Assembly: GCA_963920575.1 (NCBI GenBank)
Contig: OY986972.1
Span: forward strand, 21,860,083-21,924,082
Length of the DNA stretch: 64,000 nt
From: Narthecium ossifragum
Taxonomy: Eukaryota > Streptophyta > Magnoliopsida > Dioscoreales > Nartheciaceae
Direction: 5' to 3'
Below, piece after piece: positions 45,401-55,739 of the stretch (position 1 is the stretch's first letter; each line of letters starts with the position of its first letter). Made by a program: the position numbers and the translations under genes. The notes beneath the pieces are model-generated. The model worked only from the letters and a program-made list of their open reading frames with translations, searched no databases and was not told the origin of the DNA.

Positions 45401-47837
45401 ATCATGATGGCTCCTGCAAATTAGGATAATAATCTTGACTTCCTTTCTTACATTAGGTTGGTGGCAGTGAACTAAGGTAGATGTTGTTCATGCAATTAGA
45501 CCCGATGCCACTATTTCTAGGTGTAAGTGTAGGGTGTTTTTTATGTCTGATATGACCAAAAGCAGTACAGAGGTTTTGTGTTATTATGGCAAGAAGCCAA
45601 AGCATGATGGAAAAGAGAAATCTCATTTGAAATTCACAATAGTGTGAAGATAATAATAATCCTCTCCACAATAGTGCTGCCATATAGTTTTCATTTGAAA
45701 GCCAAAACAGATTTCAGCCATCACGCATGGTGCTGCCAGATACAATAACTGTTGGATGGAGTTGATGCCCTAAATGGATTGTTGATGATACAACATCCCC
45801 TCTTCTCTTTCTAATGGTTTATTGTCTAATGCTTTATTGGGCTTGTATTATTGGTAGCCTTTTAAGAAGGCAATTATTCTCACTTGATGTCACGAATGAT
45901 TGCTAGAAGATTGACATTGGGTTTGGAACGCGGCACCCCTTGTGTGGAGTTAGGGCTGATTCACCAAAATCAAATCGAGTGGCAGCACTCTGAATGTTGG
46001 TCTCTGACACATCTATGAGAGTAGAAATTTGAATGACTAGCTGTACACTATCACATGAATCCTAAATCAGTGATCTTTAGTTTGGAGGCATGAGATGAAA
46101 TTCTTAAGTGCCAAATGGTTGGAGAAGGCTTTTTTACGTAGCTGATTGCCAATATTCATATTAGGGCTTAATAAGTATGGTTGTGAGCACTTACCTGTCA
46201 ATTTTGACAGGTAATGTGGCATGTCTAGTCACCTAAAGATATTAGTTATTTAGTTTCGATTTGACAATGCTGAATTCACATATAGAAAGGTAGCCTTACA
46301 AGACCATAATTTAACGTGAGAAAAGTGAGTAAGACCTTGGGAGATTAGAGTAGTAATGTACAAGTTTCATCTTCAAAATGCTGAATTCATATCCAAAGAT
46401 TCAACTTGTACACGATCATTATGTCCACGTGGCATATGCGAGAAGACTTTGGGGGATCAGAGCAATAGCATATTTTTTAGGGCAGTTTTGCTTTAGCGTC
46501 TACATTTCTTAATCATCTTCATTCTTGACCTTGTGTTCTCAAATAAACTATACTGTTGATGTTTAATCTGTAAAGTTGAAGTTTTATGTTTTGTGCTAGT
46601 TGTGTTTGTGCTGTTCTAATGTCTCTCAAGTGAGCAGTGGACACTCAAATGTTCTAACTGATGGCAGATATGTAACGGCTGGAACATTGATGAACAATTA
46701 TGCTCATATTTTTGACCTTCTTACGCGCTTACGGCAGGTATGCCTTTCACTTTTTCGACCAAATACTGGTATTTGCTTGTGCTTATGTCCTGTGGTTGTG
46801 AATTGATGTTTTGCCAAGTGTAATTTCAGAAAATGATAAAGTAAACTTTTGAAAGATGTTTAGCTTTTGCTATCTCACTTCTACAACATGAAGTAAAAAC
46901 ATGTTAAATGCACCACTAACTTCCACGTTAATATGTTTTGTCAACAATACTTGTGTTGTTTTATATTTTGGTTTTTGGATTTCTGGCAGTGATGATAACC
47001 ATTTTGATTTTGACCACTGATTGTAATTGGAGATTGCCTTTTCGGTTTGCATGTTTTGTCCAATGTATCTTGTATGTACATCCATTTGTAGAGTCATATT
47101 ACGTTTTGTTTACTGAAAATTTTAAGTGTAATAGAACCAAAATGGTTTCTCACTGGTGTTCTTCCTGCACCATGATATCGTTATGATACAAACTTGTCGG
47201 GTGTCAATGTTTGATCTGCAGCTGTAAGCCTGTAAGAGGACCTCTGCACTTTTGTTATGCTTCATAGCTGACTCAATTTCATCCTAGAGATGTTTTAAGG
47301 AAATAATACATGACTTATGCAGCCAATATTTGATTAATCTCTAATTTACTGTGGTAGGCTGTCGACCATCCATACCTTGTGGTCTATTCCAAAACTGCAG
47401 AAGCACATAAGGGATGCGAAGACGACACTTTGAGGGACAATTGTGGCATATGTCATGATCCAGCTGAGGATATGGTGGTAAGCCTCTATGACAATTTATA
47501 TCCTGTTGATTACAGGGAGAATGTGCAATTGATTGCTGGGCATATTTGCAACACACCATGTTCCTGGTCACATGGTTTCTTCACTTCCTTGCCCTTCTCA
47601 ATTCAGGTTACTAGTTGTACACATGTCTTCTGCAAGGCTTGCTTGCTCGACTACTCTTCAGCACTTGGAAACGTATCATGTCCATCATGTTTAAAACCTC
47701 TCACCGTTGACTTAAGTGGAAAAGCAAATTCTGGTGAAAAGATATCTAAAGCAGTTGTTAAAGGTTATAAGCACTCAGGAATCTTAGACAGAATAAATGT
47801 TTCTGACTTCAAGTCAAGTACAAAGATTGATGCACTG
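42465..47837 (+). CDS. RAD16: RAD16-like SNF2 ATPase with RING finger (3' end lost in gap)
   Basis: Global-genome nucleotide-excision-repair type helicase/E3 ligase (RAD16/RAD5 branch of SNF2). Ten exons read in frame: 42465-42498, 42598-43670, 43923-44045, 44123-44196, 44570-44633, 44742-44888, 45011-45096, 46668-46737, 47358-47477 and 47607-47837; total 674 codons without a stop. An acidic/basic N-terminus is followed by motif I GGILADEMGMGKTIQAIAL (residues about 144-162), TLVICPVVAVIQW and FVITTYSTIEGDFRR. A zinc-finger-like insert CQYCDRMF...H..H...C follows at about residues 265-290. The DEAH box is split by intron 2 (DE at 368-369, AH in exon 3), then YKWALSGTPLQNRVGELYSL, FLQIYPYSFYFCKDCDCKIL and ALPPRI. 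The C3HC4 RING (CGICHDPAEDM, CTHVFCKACL, CPSC) spans about 586-625. The helicase C-terminal domain (roughly 200-280 residues) is absent: the next intron enters the N gap. Confidence 0.93.
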
Positions 47838-48014
47838 GTATGGACCTTTATTCATTTCCTTATGTGTTTTTTAATGGATCTTCTACTTTGTTAGCTTATT
47901 TCCACATATATGTATACTGTTATCGGAAATTTGTTGCTAAAAACATGCCATTATAATTGTCATATGTTGTACTCTTTGTGATTACTATTAAGAGCCAAGC
48001 TCAATCCATGCTTT

Positions 48015-48214
48015 NNNNNNNNNNNNNNNNNNNNNNNNNNNNNNNNNNNNNNNNNNNNNNNNNNNNNNNNNNNNNNNNNNNNNNNNNNNNNNNNNNNNNN
48101 NNNNNNNNNNNNNNNNNNNNNNNNNNNNNNNNNNNNNNNNNNNNNNNNNNNNNNNNNNNNNNNNNNNNNNNNNNNNNNNNNNNNNNNNNNNNNNNNNNNN
48201 NNNNNNNNNNNNNN
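48015..48214. other. Assembly gap (200 N) hiding two gene 3' ends
   Basis: Exactly 200 N. RAD16-like (plus) and the GDSL gene (minus) both run into it incomplete, so the true missing sequence must exceed 200 bp. Confidence 0.98.
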
Positions 48215-49713
48215 AGATCATGGTGTCAACAAACTGTTGAGGAGTGTCAGAGGAGCTGGATTTCATGTAAAGAAGTATGTCATTGCTCCCAATGAAGATG
48301 GGGAAGATGGATTTGGACAGGTGAGCATCTACTTGAGCAGCCCCCATCTGCTGAACCAGAGCTGCATATACTGTAGAGAAGTAGTCTATCTGCTTGTTGA
48401 ATGTGATGCATTCCTTTTGCAGAAGAAAATTGATTTTAGAAAAACTGCTGTAGTCTGTCTAGATGAGTGTCAAATTAGTTCTTGTAAAGTCTACATAAAA
48501 TCTAGTGCATGCTTACTGAGTGTGTTGAGTCCAGGACTCCGGCACCACCGGAGGCGAAGCTCAGGCCATTGATGAATGCATTGGTGTCGTTGGTGGTGGA
48601 GTTCAGAGAAAGGTATGGTGGGGGTGATTGTAGTCCAAGCTTCTCGGCTGCCAATTAAGTTTTGTGAGTCACAAGAGTTATAATGTCACTTAGGGCCTCT
48701 TTGGCTCACATCCCGCACGGAATCCGAGATTCGGAATCCACGGTATCCACATACAGGGACGGACCTATTCACAAACCAGTGGGGCCCAGGCCCCTCCTGA
48801 ATTTTTTTTATTTGCTTAACCTCCCGTGGGCCCCGCGCCCCACACCCACCACCCCAGTGCCCCTGGCCCCCCTAGGCCCTGCCACCTTTACCTTTCCTCC
48901 CTCGGCCCCCCTTACTCGAGAGGCTGGGTCCGCCCCTGTCCACAGGAACGGATACCACGAACGACGTCCGCTCATGACAAGTGGACGCCGATTTCGGTAT
49001 CCGTCCTTGGGCGGATTCCATTTTTTGGAATCCGCCGGTGCGTCAAATGCCGGAATCCGGGAATCCGGAATCCACGAATTCCAGGATCCGATCGGATTCA
49101 CCAACATTCCATGCTGCCAAACATGCCCTTAAAAGACAAGCTTGAAGTATGGACCTACCCACCCCAAAGAGAAAAAAATCCCTCTTTGTTAGAGATGTGT
49201 AATACAAAAAAGAAATGTAATTCAAAAACCAATTTGGATTAATTATGAAAATTAATTCAATAGAAAGTTCAATTAAACCCGGGAATAAAATAAAATAAAG
49301 ATGAACCTTGTAAAATAAGGAACTAATAAGAAAAAAGAAAAAAAAATCAAACTTAATACAAAATTAATTATTAATTATACAAATTGGAAGAAACAATTTG
49401 GCCCATGATCCTATATAGCTACGAGAATATAAATACGACTTCATGCTGCATGCATGAACGACTACATACCGATGAAGTCGGCGGCGTTTTTGCCATTGCT
49501 GAACCTGCCGGTGGCCTTGCCGCCGGGATAGTCAATGCCGTTATGGGGGAAGTTGGCGATCAGCAGCGTGAAATCCAAGTAGTTATTGTTTCCGACATCG
49601 GCCAACGAGTCACCGAACACATATATCGCCGGAGCACTACTCGCCGCCGCTGCCGTCATTGCAGGAGCTCGACAACTTGATACCAAGAAGAAGAACACTA
49701 TTCTGATGAACAT
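48215..49713 (-). CDS. GDSL esterase/lipase (3' part in gap)
   Basis: SGNH-fold GDSL esterase/lipase, normally secreted to wall or extracellular space. Exons on the minus strand: 49470-49713, 48517-48647 and 48413-48215 (open into the gap), all in frame. Start ATG 49713 gives [18 protein letters not shown], a signal peptide; an in-frame ATG at 49746 is also possible, but a TATA box (CTATATAG at 49783-49790) puts the transcription start near 49755, favouring 49713. Block I is [18 protein letters not shown] (catalytic Ser in GDSL), then [20 protein letters not shown]. Exon 2 has [10 protein letters not shown] and [15 protein letters not shown] (block II Gly). Exon 3 has [18 protein letters not shown] and [14 protein letters not shown] (block III GxND Asn). 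The catalytic Asp-His block V, about 150 residues later, is lost in the gap. A PIF/Harbinger MITE lies in intron 1. Confidence 0.88.
48693..49128. mobile_element. PIF/Harbinger (Tourist-like) MITE in GDSL intron 1
   Basis: Ends GGGCCTCTTTGGCTCACATC and CCATGCTGCCAAACATGCCC are inverted and flanked by TTA (48690-48692 and 49129-49131), the PIF/Harbinger TSD. It is itself interrupted by the small hAT-like insert 48754-48938. Confidence 0.75.
48754..48938. mobile_element. Small hAT-like insert nested in the MITE
   Basis: CAGGGACGGACC (left) and GGGTCCGCCCCTG (right) form inverted ends. Flanks TCCACATA and TCCACAGG match at six of eight positions, consistent with an aged 8-bp hAT TSD. Confidence 0.6.
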
Positions 49714-49782
49714 CCCCAAACGAGTTATTGGAAACAACGGGTACATAGTGGGTGTGAACGTTAGAAGGCCTGCTGGAGGCGT

Positions 49783-49790
49783 GGCTATAT
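49783..49790 (-). promoter_or_regulatory. TATA box of the GDSL esterase gene
   Basis: CTATATAG, 70 bp upstream of the ATG at 49713. Confidence 0.55.
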
Positions 49791-50039
49791 AGTGGGAAGA
49801 GGGGCACAAAAGGACCGGAAGCCTAAAATCTGGAATAGCAAATCTCAACCCTCGCATTTTGAATGGACGGTTAAGATCGATAACGACATTATTCTTTCTT
49901 TGGAAAGAGAAAGAGTGACCTGAACCGTCAATTAAATATGTGACGGTCTGAGATTTGTTATCAATCTTATTAGAGAGAATAAATCTTAATCTAACGGTGA
50001 GAGTTTGTTCTATTAAAGATCTCGAGATCCAAAGGTAAG

Positions 50040-50800
50040 GCGGAGAAAGAAAACAGGAAAACTTACTAGTGAAAACACGGCCCCCACACTAGTTACAGTA
50101 CATGCAATAGATTTGTTAAATTGCAGGACATGCAAAGAGATTTGCCGCAATTGTCAATCACTTGTGTAGGAGACGAGGTCTCACTACACCACTAGAATCC
50201 AAACCACCTAATAGACAAGTGATAGGGTCTAGCTACAACCCATTTTACTAAAGATGTACAATAATATGAGAAGATTTAACTTAGAGAGAAAACAATCACC
50301 ACAACAATTAAACACAAGCATATACGTGGTTCACCCACTAACGGGCTACATCCACGGGCACAGAGACACTCTCATCCACTATCAAAGATCCAAGTAGGGA
50401 TTACAAGGTTTGTAGAGATTATACCAATCTCATGAGTATACAAGGTAACCTTCTCTAACTCCACCTCTTTGATGTAATACCAAGCTCTTCCCTTGTGAGA
50501 ACACCATCTTTGAAGAACTTGAGAAGACCCCTCCAAATCACCTTGGAGTACTTGATAGATAAAGAAGACCAAGAGAGTTGGAAACCCCAAACCCTCTCTA
50601 ACATTCACCTTTCTTCTCTAACACACCACCTCTCTCCCTAACACCCAAAGGAGACAATAAAAGGCTTAGATAGTTTTCAGCATTCCCAAAATGCCCCCAC
50701 TTACAAAACTGGTCAAGTGAGCCCAAACAATCTAACTCAACCCAATTGATGATTTTGATATCATACAAAACCCAACAAATTGCATGCATGCAGTAGATCA
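50040..50800. mobile_element. Copia-type LTR-like sequence
   Basis: Contains TGATAGGGTCTAGCTAC (about 50219), a leader-like stretch with ATATACGTGGTTCACCC (50319) typical of plant Copia LTRs, and ends near AAACCCAACA (50777). A matching TSD was not found. No internal retroelement coding. Confidence 0.4.
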
Positions 50801-50974
50801 CCTCAACCATCAGATGACAATCTGATGTTTGAGATCGACAATATCACGCTTATTTTTATCAACTATTTGCTTAGGCATTCTTTTTTTGACCGGTTAAGCC
50901 ATTAGGCTAGGAGACCCAATGAAGGGGTGTATATCAGAACCAAGTCCGAGCGTTAGCGACAAGCCCCCGGTCTC

Positions 50975-51337
50975 ATCTTTTGGTGGGCTCCATCAATTGT
51001 GGCTTAACATGGCCTTCTGAGTTTTGTGACCAGTCAAGGGAGATTTGTTCTCTTTCAGCACATTTTGTTACCTCAATCTTTAGATCTGTGCATTGAGACC
51101 GCATAGAGCGAGCACATACACTGGCTGAGCTTGGTAGAATTCATGGTTGGTCGCGCTTGTGGGTCTTTGCTCTTGGATTTGAGATCCCGTGAGATTTCCC
51201 TTGTGGTTTATAAAAGTTTTGCTTATAGTTTTGGCTTGGAGTGGTGGGTGGTGTTTTATAATTTGTTGTACCCTTGTAATTTTTTTTAAACTTTGTCTAG
51301 CCTTTGGGCTGAATTTCTCAAAAAAAAAAAAAAAAAA
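50975..51337 (+). mobile_element. LINE D 3' fragment with poly-A, inside LINE C
   Basis: Short 5'-truncated insertion ending in an 18-nt A run (about 51320-51337). Flanking AGCCCCCGGTCTC (50962-50974) and AGCCCCCGATCTC (51338-51350) is a 13-bp TSD with one mismatch. The body ends with a LINE 3'UTR-like TTTATAATTTGTTGTACCC. Confidence 0.7.
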
Positions 51338-51591
51338 AGCCCCCGATCTCCTCTGCAACTATAAAATCATGATGAATCATGTAGGCCTCATGAGCTACCC
51401 AATCCGCGCGAGCATTGTCCTCCCTTGGGATATAATCAATCAAGAACTTTGAGAACTCGTGTGTCGCCCACTAGATATCCTGCGCAACACTCTTGCACTC
51501 TCCAGCAAGTGGCAGATGCGCACCCCTTGAGCATCTGAACACTAAAAAGTGAATCACTTTCTATAAACACCTTATTGTAGCCCCTACTACT

Positions 51592-51900
51592 AGGGTGAGC
51601 ATTCGGTTAAAACCGAATTTTTTTCGGTCAAAAAAAAAGGAAAAATCGAACCAAATTAATGAAAAAAACTGTACCGAACCAAACCGAATTAGTGTAAAAA
51701 CCAAACCGAACCAAAAAATTGAAATATATATGTATTTTTTTAACTCTAAAATATAAAATATGATTATTTAATCAAAAAATTCGATTATTCTGTTTTAACC
51801 AAAATTTGAAATAAAAAACTAAACCAAACTGAAAAAACTTAAAAACCGAATCGAATCACTCGGTTTGGTTTTATAAGTTTGGTTCGATTTTACTTACCCT
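51592..51900. mobile_element. AT-rich MITE with CGGTTCGGTTTT-type repeats
   Basis: AGGGTGAGCATTCGGTTAAA at the left and TCGATTTTACTTACCCT at the right are degenerate inverted ends; the inside is full of CCGAACCAAA/TTTGGTTCGG words. The common plant hAT-like MITE with these words is the likely family. TSD not clear. Confidence 0.55.
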
Positions 51901-52404
51901 TACATGCGACAACCTTGAGGATGACATGAAGCTCTTCAAGCAAGGCAGAACTAACCTTTTCATATCCTCCATCAGACCACAAGGTCACATCATCGTCATC
52001 GACGCAAACAACTCCCAAGCTAGCTATACCAGACTGAGTGAGGGTTGAAGGATGCATTTGTTTGAATTCTTGTTCCTCTCTCCACTTGCTTTGCATCATG
52101 AGTCCTACAGTTTTTCAAGGATGCCATGTATTTCTTAACTTGCCACACGATCAATCAAGTCAAATCGCGAACGCCTTGACTACCTTCTCCGACAACAATC
52201 TTGCACCTGTCTTTTCAGATCCATCAGAGACCGTAGGATATCAAGGAGTTGGCTTTCTTAACTTCCTCAGACTTCCTGGACCGTCGTAGAAGATCAAAAC
52301 AACCGTCGAGATTGAGGTTTTTAGTAAATGTTGGTACCAACAAGGACCCCATTTCATGTTTCTTGAGCAAATCTACATCCAAAGAGGATGTGTTCAATTG
52401 TTTC

Positions 52405-55249
52405 TGTCACGCCCCGACCCAGAAAACCCATCCAGGCCGGGACGTGAGGGTCTTAAACTCTAAATCAAACGGCGAAATCCTCTCCTTTTAAACATCAATT
52501 TTAAACCTGGTGCATGATTACAATATTCACAATTAATTTAAACTATCCTATCATCAAATCATAATACAATTTAACTTTAAAAAGATATAATAATGATTCA
52601 AGTCATCTAGTACATCAATCTCTGATCAATCTACATCAAATTGAAATACAAATATATTTCTCCTTCAGATTACAATTTATACATTTAAAGCTGTACATCA
52701 ATTGAATATAATAAACTGATGATATCCTCGATCTCACGCACCACCAAGGGGAGTGCCGCCTCCAACACCGCAACAACCTGAAAGAGAAGGGACTGCATCG
52801 ACCTGCATCGCCGATGCAGCCCAGGTAGGAGTGAGCAACAAAGCTTGCTCAGTAGGGTTCTACTCTACGTCACTCACAAAGGAAGGGAAACAACAACAGT
52901 GTTGTCCTCCAGCCTAAGTCTAAAGGATGCCACGGGTCCCATAACCCACCGATGCCCCAAGGGTTCCTGTCATGAAACCTCTCTCCTGAACATGTTACCA
53001 GGAGAACCACGGAAACAGTAACATGCAAGCTCTAACCCTTACCCAGTATGGATACCACTGCCTGGGGACCACGTCGGGAACTCCTCGGTTGCATCCTTAG
53101 CACTTAGCCTTGGAAAGACAACACGACCTCTAAATCTCAAAACAATATAATATTCCAGTCCGACTACCTAATAATCCTCGAATGATATCAAACATAATCA
53201 CTGATAACAATCACATCCTAATCCTCGACTACCCCAAACCCCGGCCCTAGGGCTAGATCCGGGCTACCCGAGAACCCCGGATCAACGATCGAAACCATCG
53301 TCTACCACCTAGCCTGATGCTTCTAATGCAGACAGATGCATGCAATGCTCAAGCACAGAGATACAGGAATAGCAGCATGCAACAGTATGCCAAGACAACA
53401 TACACGGGCTAGGCGAAGCGTCAAGCTTGCCGGAGGGTAAACATAGCATGGGTCTAAGCTACAATAATATAATATTATAACGGCGCCTACGGACCGTTAA
53501 CAAGCAGTTTCTACAACGGGGCACAACCCCGGCCACACAGATAATAATCAAACACATTTGCAATTAACATCAACTAGGGCACACATTGGCCCATGTAATT
53601 AGCTAAACATCCCAAGGGGCATAACTCCCTTGGTTCAACCACAAGCTAAATATACATATAAATAAGCATGACATGTGATTAATTGTTAATTAAACAAGGA
53701 TGATTTATACCTAATTAGACATGCCGAAAATCAAACAATTAATCATATAAAAACAACCAATTAGAACATGCTAGCCATCGAAATCTCTAGGAATACCAAT
53801 CACATGAATCCCGAAGAATCAAACATGATAAAACATCAAAAAATCCATTAAAAACACTATTCAAGGCTGGCGGTCGATCAACGGATCGACCTTGGAAAAG
53901 CTAAGGTTGACGGTCGATCAACGGATCGACCGTGAAGGCTGATTTCGCTATTTTCGGGGCTCACGGTCGATCCACGGATCGACCGTGAAGAAGCTGAGGC
54001 TGACGGTCGATCAACGGATCGACCGTGAGAGCTTATTTTGCTGATTTTCGGGCTCACGGTTGACCTTGGAGACCTCACGGTCGACCGTGGAGACCGTGAC
54101 GGTTGATCCACGGATCATCCGTGGCACTATTCATCAGCAAATCTGCTCCGACACAGTTTCGTATAAAAATCACCAAAACTCGTAGAAAAATTGGAAAAAT
54201 ATGAAATCAATTGGGTTTGAAACTAGACTCACAGATCTACAACTCTTATCTCTCATAAAAATCCAAGATCATGCATGTATAAGCCGGAAAACTCGCCGCA
54301 AGCCGGATGTTCTTCAAGAACAGCAGAAAACCGGAAATCCGAAATTTATCATGCATAAATCCTACTGAAATCTTAACCAAAGTTCATGAAACTTAAATCA
54401 GAGACTAAATTAAGCAACATGCATTCAACAACATAATTTCATCACAATCTAACGGCTAGATTTATCTAAACGCATTAATTAACTCATGTAGGTAGAACAC
54501 CTACCGGACTGCGCATTGCTCAGTTGATTCCCCGCGAGTTGGTCACCAACAAGGTTTCAAACCACACCAGCAGTCTTCCTCTCGTTGCCACGAATCCAAC
54601 AAGCTTTCAAGCTCCCAAAATGGTGGTCGGAGGAGGGAGAACGGAGAGAAGAAAGCTGGCTGCCCGGAAAGAGAAACAGAGCAAGCTCTGCTTGCGGGAA
54701 GAAGAAACAGCCAGGGAGAAGAAGAAGAGAAGGGAGAAGAGGAAGAGAAGAGAAGGAGAAGGAAGGTGGGGGAGAGGGTGAAGGAGAGGACCTCTCCTCT
54801 CCTGCTCTCCTGACAAAGGAGGACGAAGGAGATCATCTGCCCTCCGCGAGTCCAACAACTGCCCAACTGCTCTAACTTGCTGGAATAGGAGGATCGATCC
54901 TTTTATCAAAGAGGATCGATCTTCTTAACAGAAAGATCGATCTTCTTCTCAAGGAGATCGATCCCCTTTGCCAAGAAGGCAAAACTTGGGCTAAAACGCA
55001 AGCCCAAGCTCGGATCTTCCGATCCCGGGTCCACCTAACCATTCTAAACAAACACTAACACAAACAAGGTCAGTCTGTGCAATGCGGGTGTGAAACTGAC
55101 CACCAGGGAGCATATTTACCAAAATGCCACTGGGGTCAAAAATAGCGATGCGATCAACCGATCGCATCCCAGGGCCAACTGAGCCAAACTACAAATCCAG
55201 ACCCTCGACCTAACGCGGTCGGACCGGGTTGGAGGTACGGGTCCTCACA
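52405..55249. mobile_element. Solo LTR (2.85 kb), same family as 19787-22179, 5-bp TSD
   Basis: Starts TGTCACGCCCCGACCC, ends GGTCCTCACA, flanked by GTTTC on both sides (52400-52404 and 55250-55254). Shares long blocks with the 19.8 kb copy (for example GATCCCGGGTCCACCTA and CATTCTAAACAAACACTAAC, and the GA-rich segment). No internal domain, hence solo. Carries palindrome arrays listed separately. Confidence 0.9.
53868..54122. repeat. Array of GGTCGATCnACGGATCGACC palindromes in the solo LTR
   Basis: At least four strong units (about 53872, 53911, 53966 and 54005) and degenerate ones to 54122, each a near-perfect palindrome of about 20 bp separated by 20-35 bp. Absent from the related LTR at 19.8 kb. 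Confidence 0.85.
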
Positions 55250-55739
55250 GTTTCATCCTCTAACCTGCATTTGGGACATTCACGTTCTGAAGTTAGGCAT
55301 AGATTCCATAAAGCTAGCTTGGTTGGAAGCTTGCCATATAATAGCTTCTAGAGAAACAGCTTGACGCGAGGGCCTGCTGGTGTTTTCCATGCACTCCTCC
55401 ATACTTGAAATTGATCATTAGCACTCGATTTGCAGTCTAATTCCTCCAACATTTGGGTGATTTTGTGTTTTCAAGTGAACTTTCTGGCGAAGGGTCATCC
55501 TCGCTCTTTCCCTAGTGTTCTATGGTCGGAAAAAACACCTCCAAGCCTTTGAACTCGTCTTTTTTCGGAAAGATTACGGCGAGCTTTCCAGGAGCTTTGG
55601 CCGGCAATCCTCCGTGGAAGATGGTGTTTTGGGTAGGGGAGGTTGCTCTGCTTCTCCGAGTACTTTTTCCTGGCCGTTTCGTCGCCGTCGAATGACATCC
55701 GGCCAGAGCTCTGGTGAAGTCTATTGGAGGTAGAAGATG

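Larger units (their letters stand above)
50879..55490 (-). mobile_element. LINE C (zf-RVT and RNase H parts), multiply interrupted
   Basis: Minus-strand non-LTR retrotransposon 3' half. At 55490-55255 a zf-RVT region reads VWRSAWKTPAGPRVKLFL and CPKCRLEDET, and it continues left of the solo LTR at 52404 as IEHILFGC, so the finger is split exactly by that insertion. RNase H follows (GVVCVDDDDVTLWSDGGY near 52000; KVFIESDSLFSVQMLKG near 51560; FLIDYIPREDNARADWVAHE near 51420). A T run at 50879-50887 marks the A tail. Interrupted by solo LTR 52405-55249, an AT-rich MITE-like piece (about 51592-51900) and LINE D. Stops make it inactive. Confidence 0.75.

Noticed and set aside
48237..48572. Plus-strand frame after the second gap as a RAD16 C-terminus
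   Set aside because: It has no helicase C motifs; the minus strand of the same DNA reads clearly as GDSL exons 2 and 3.
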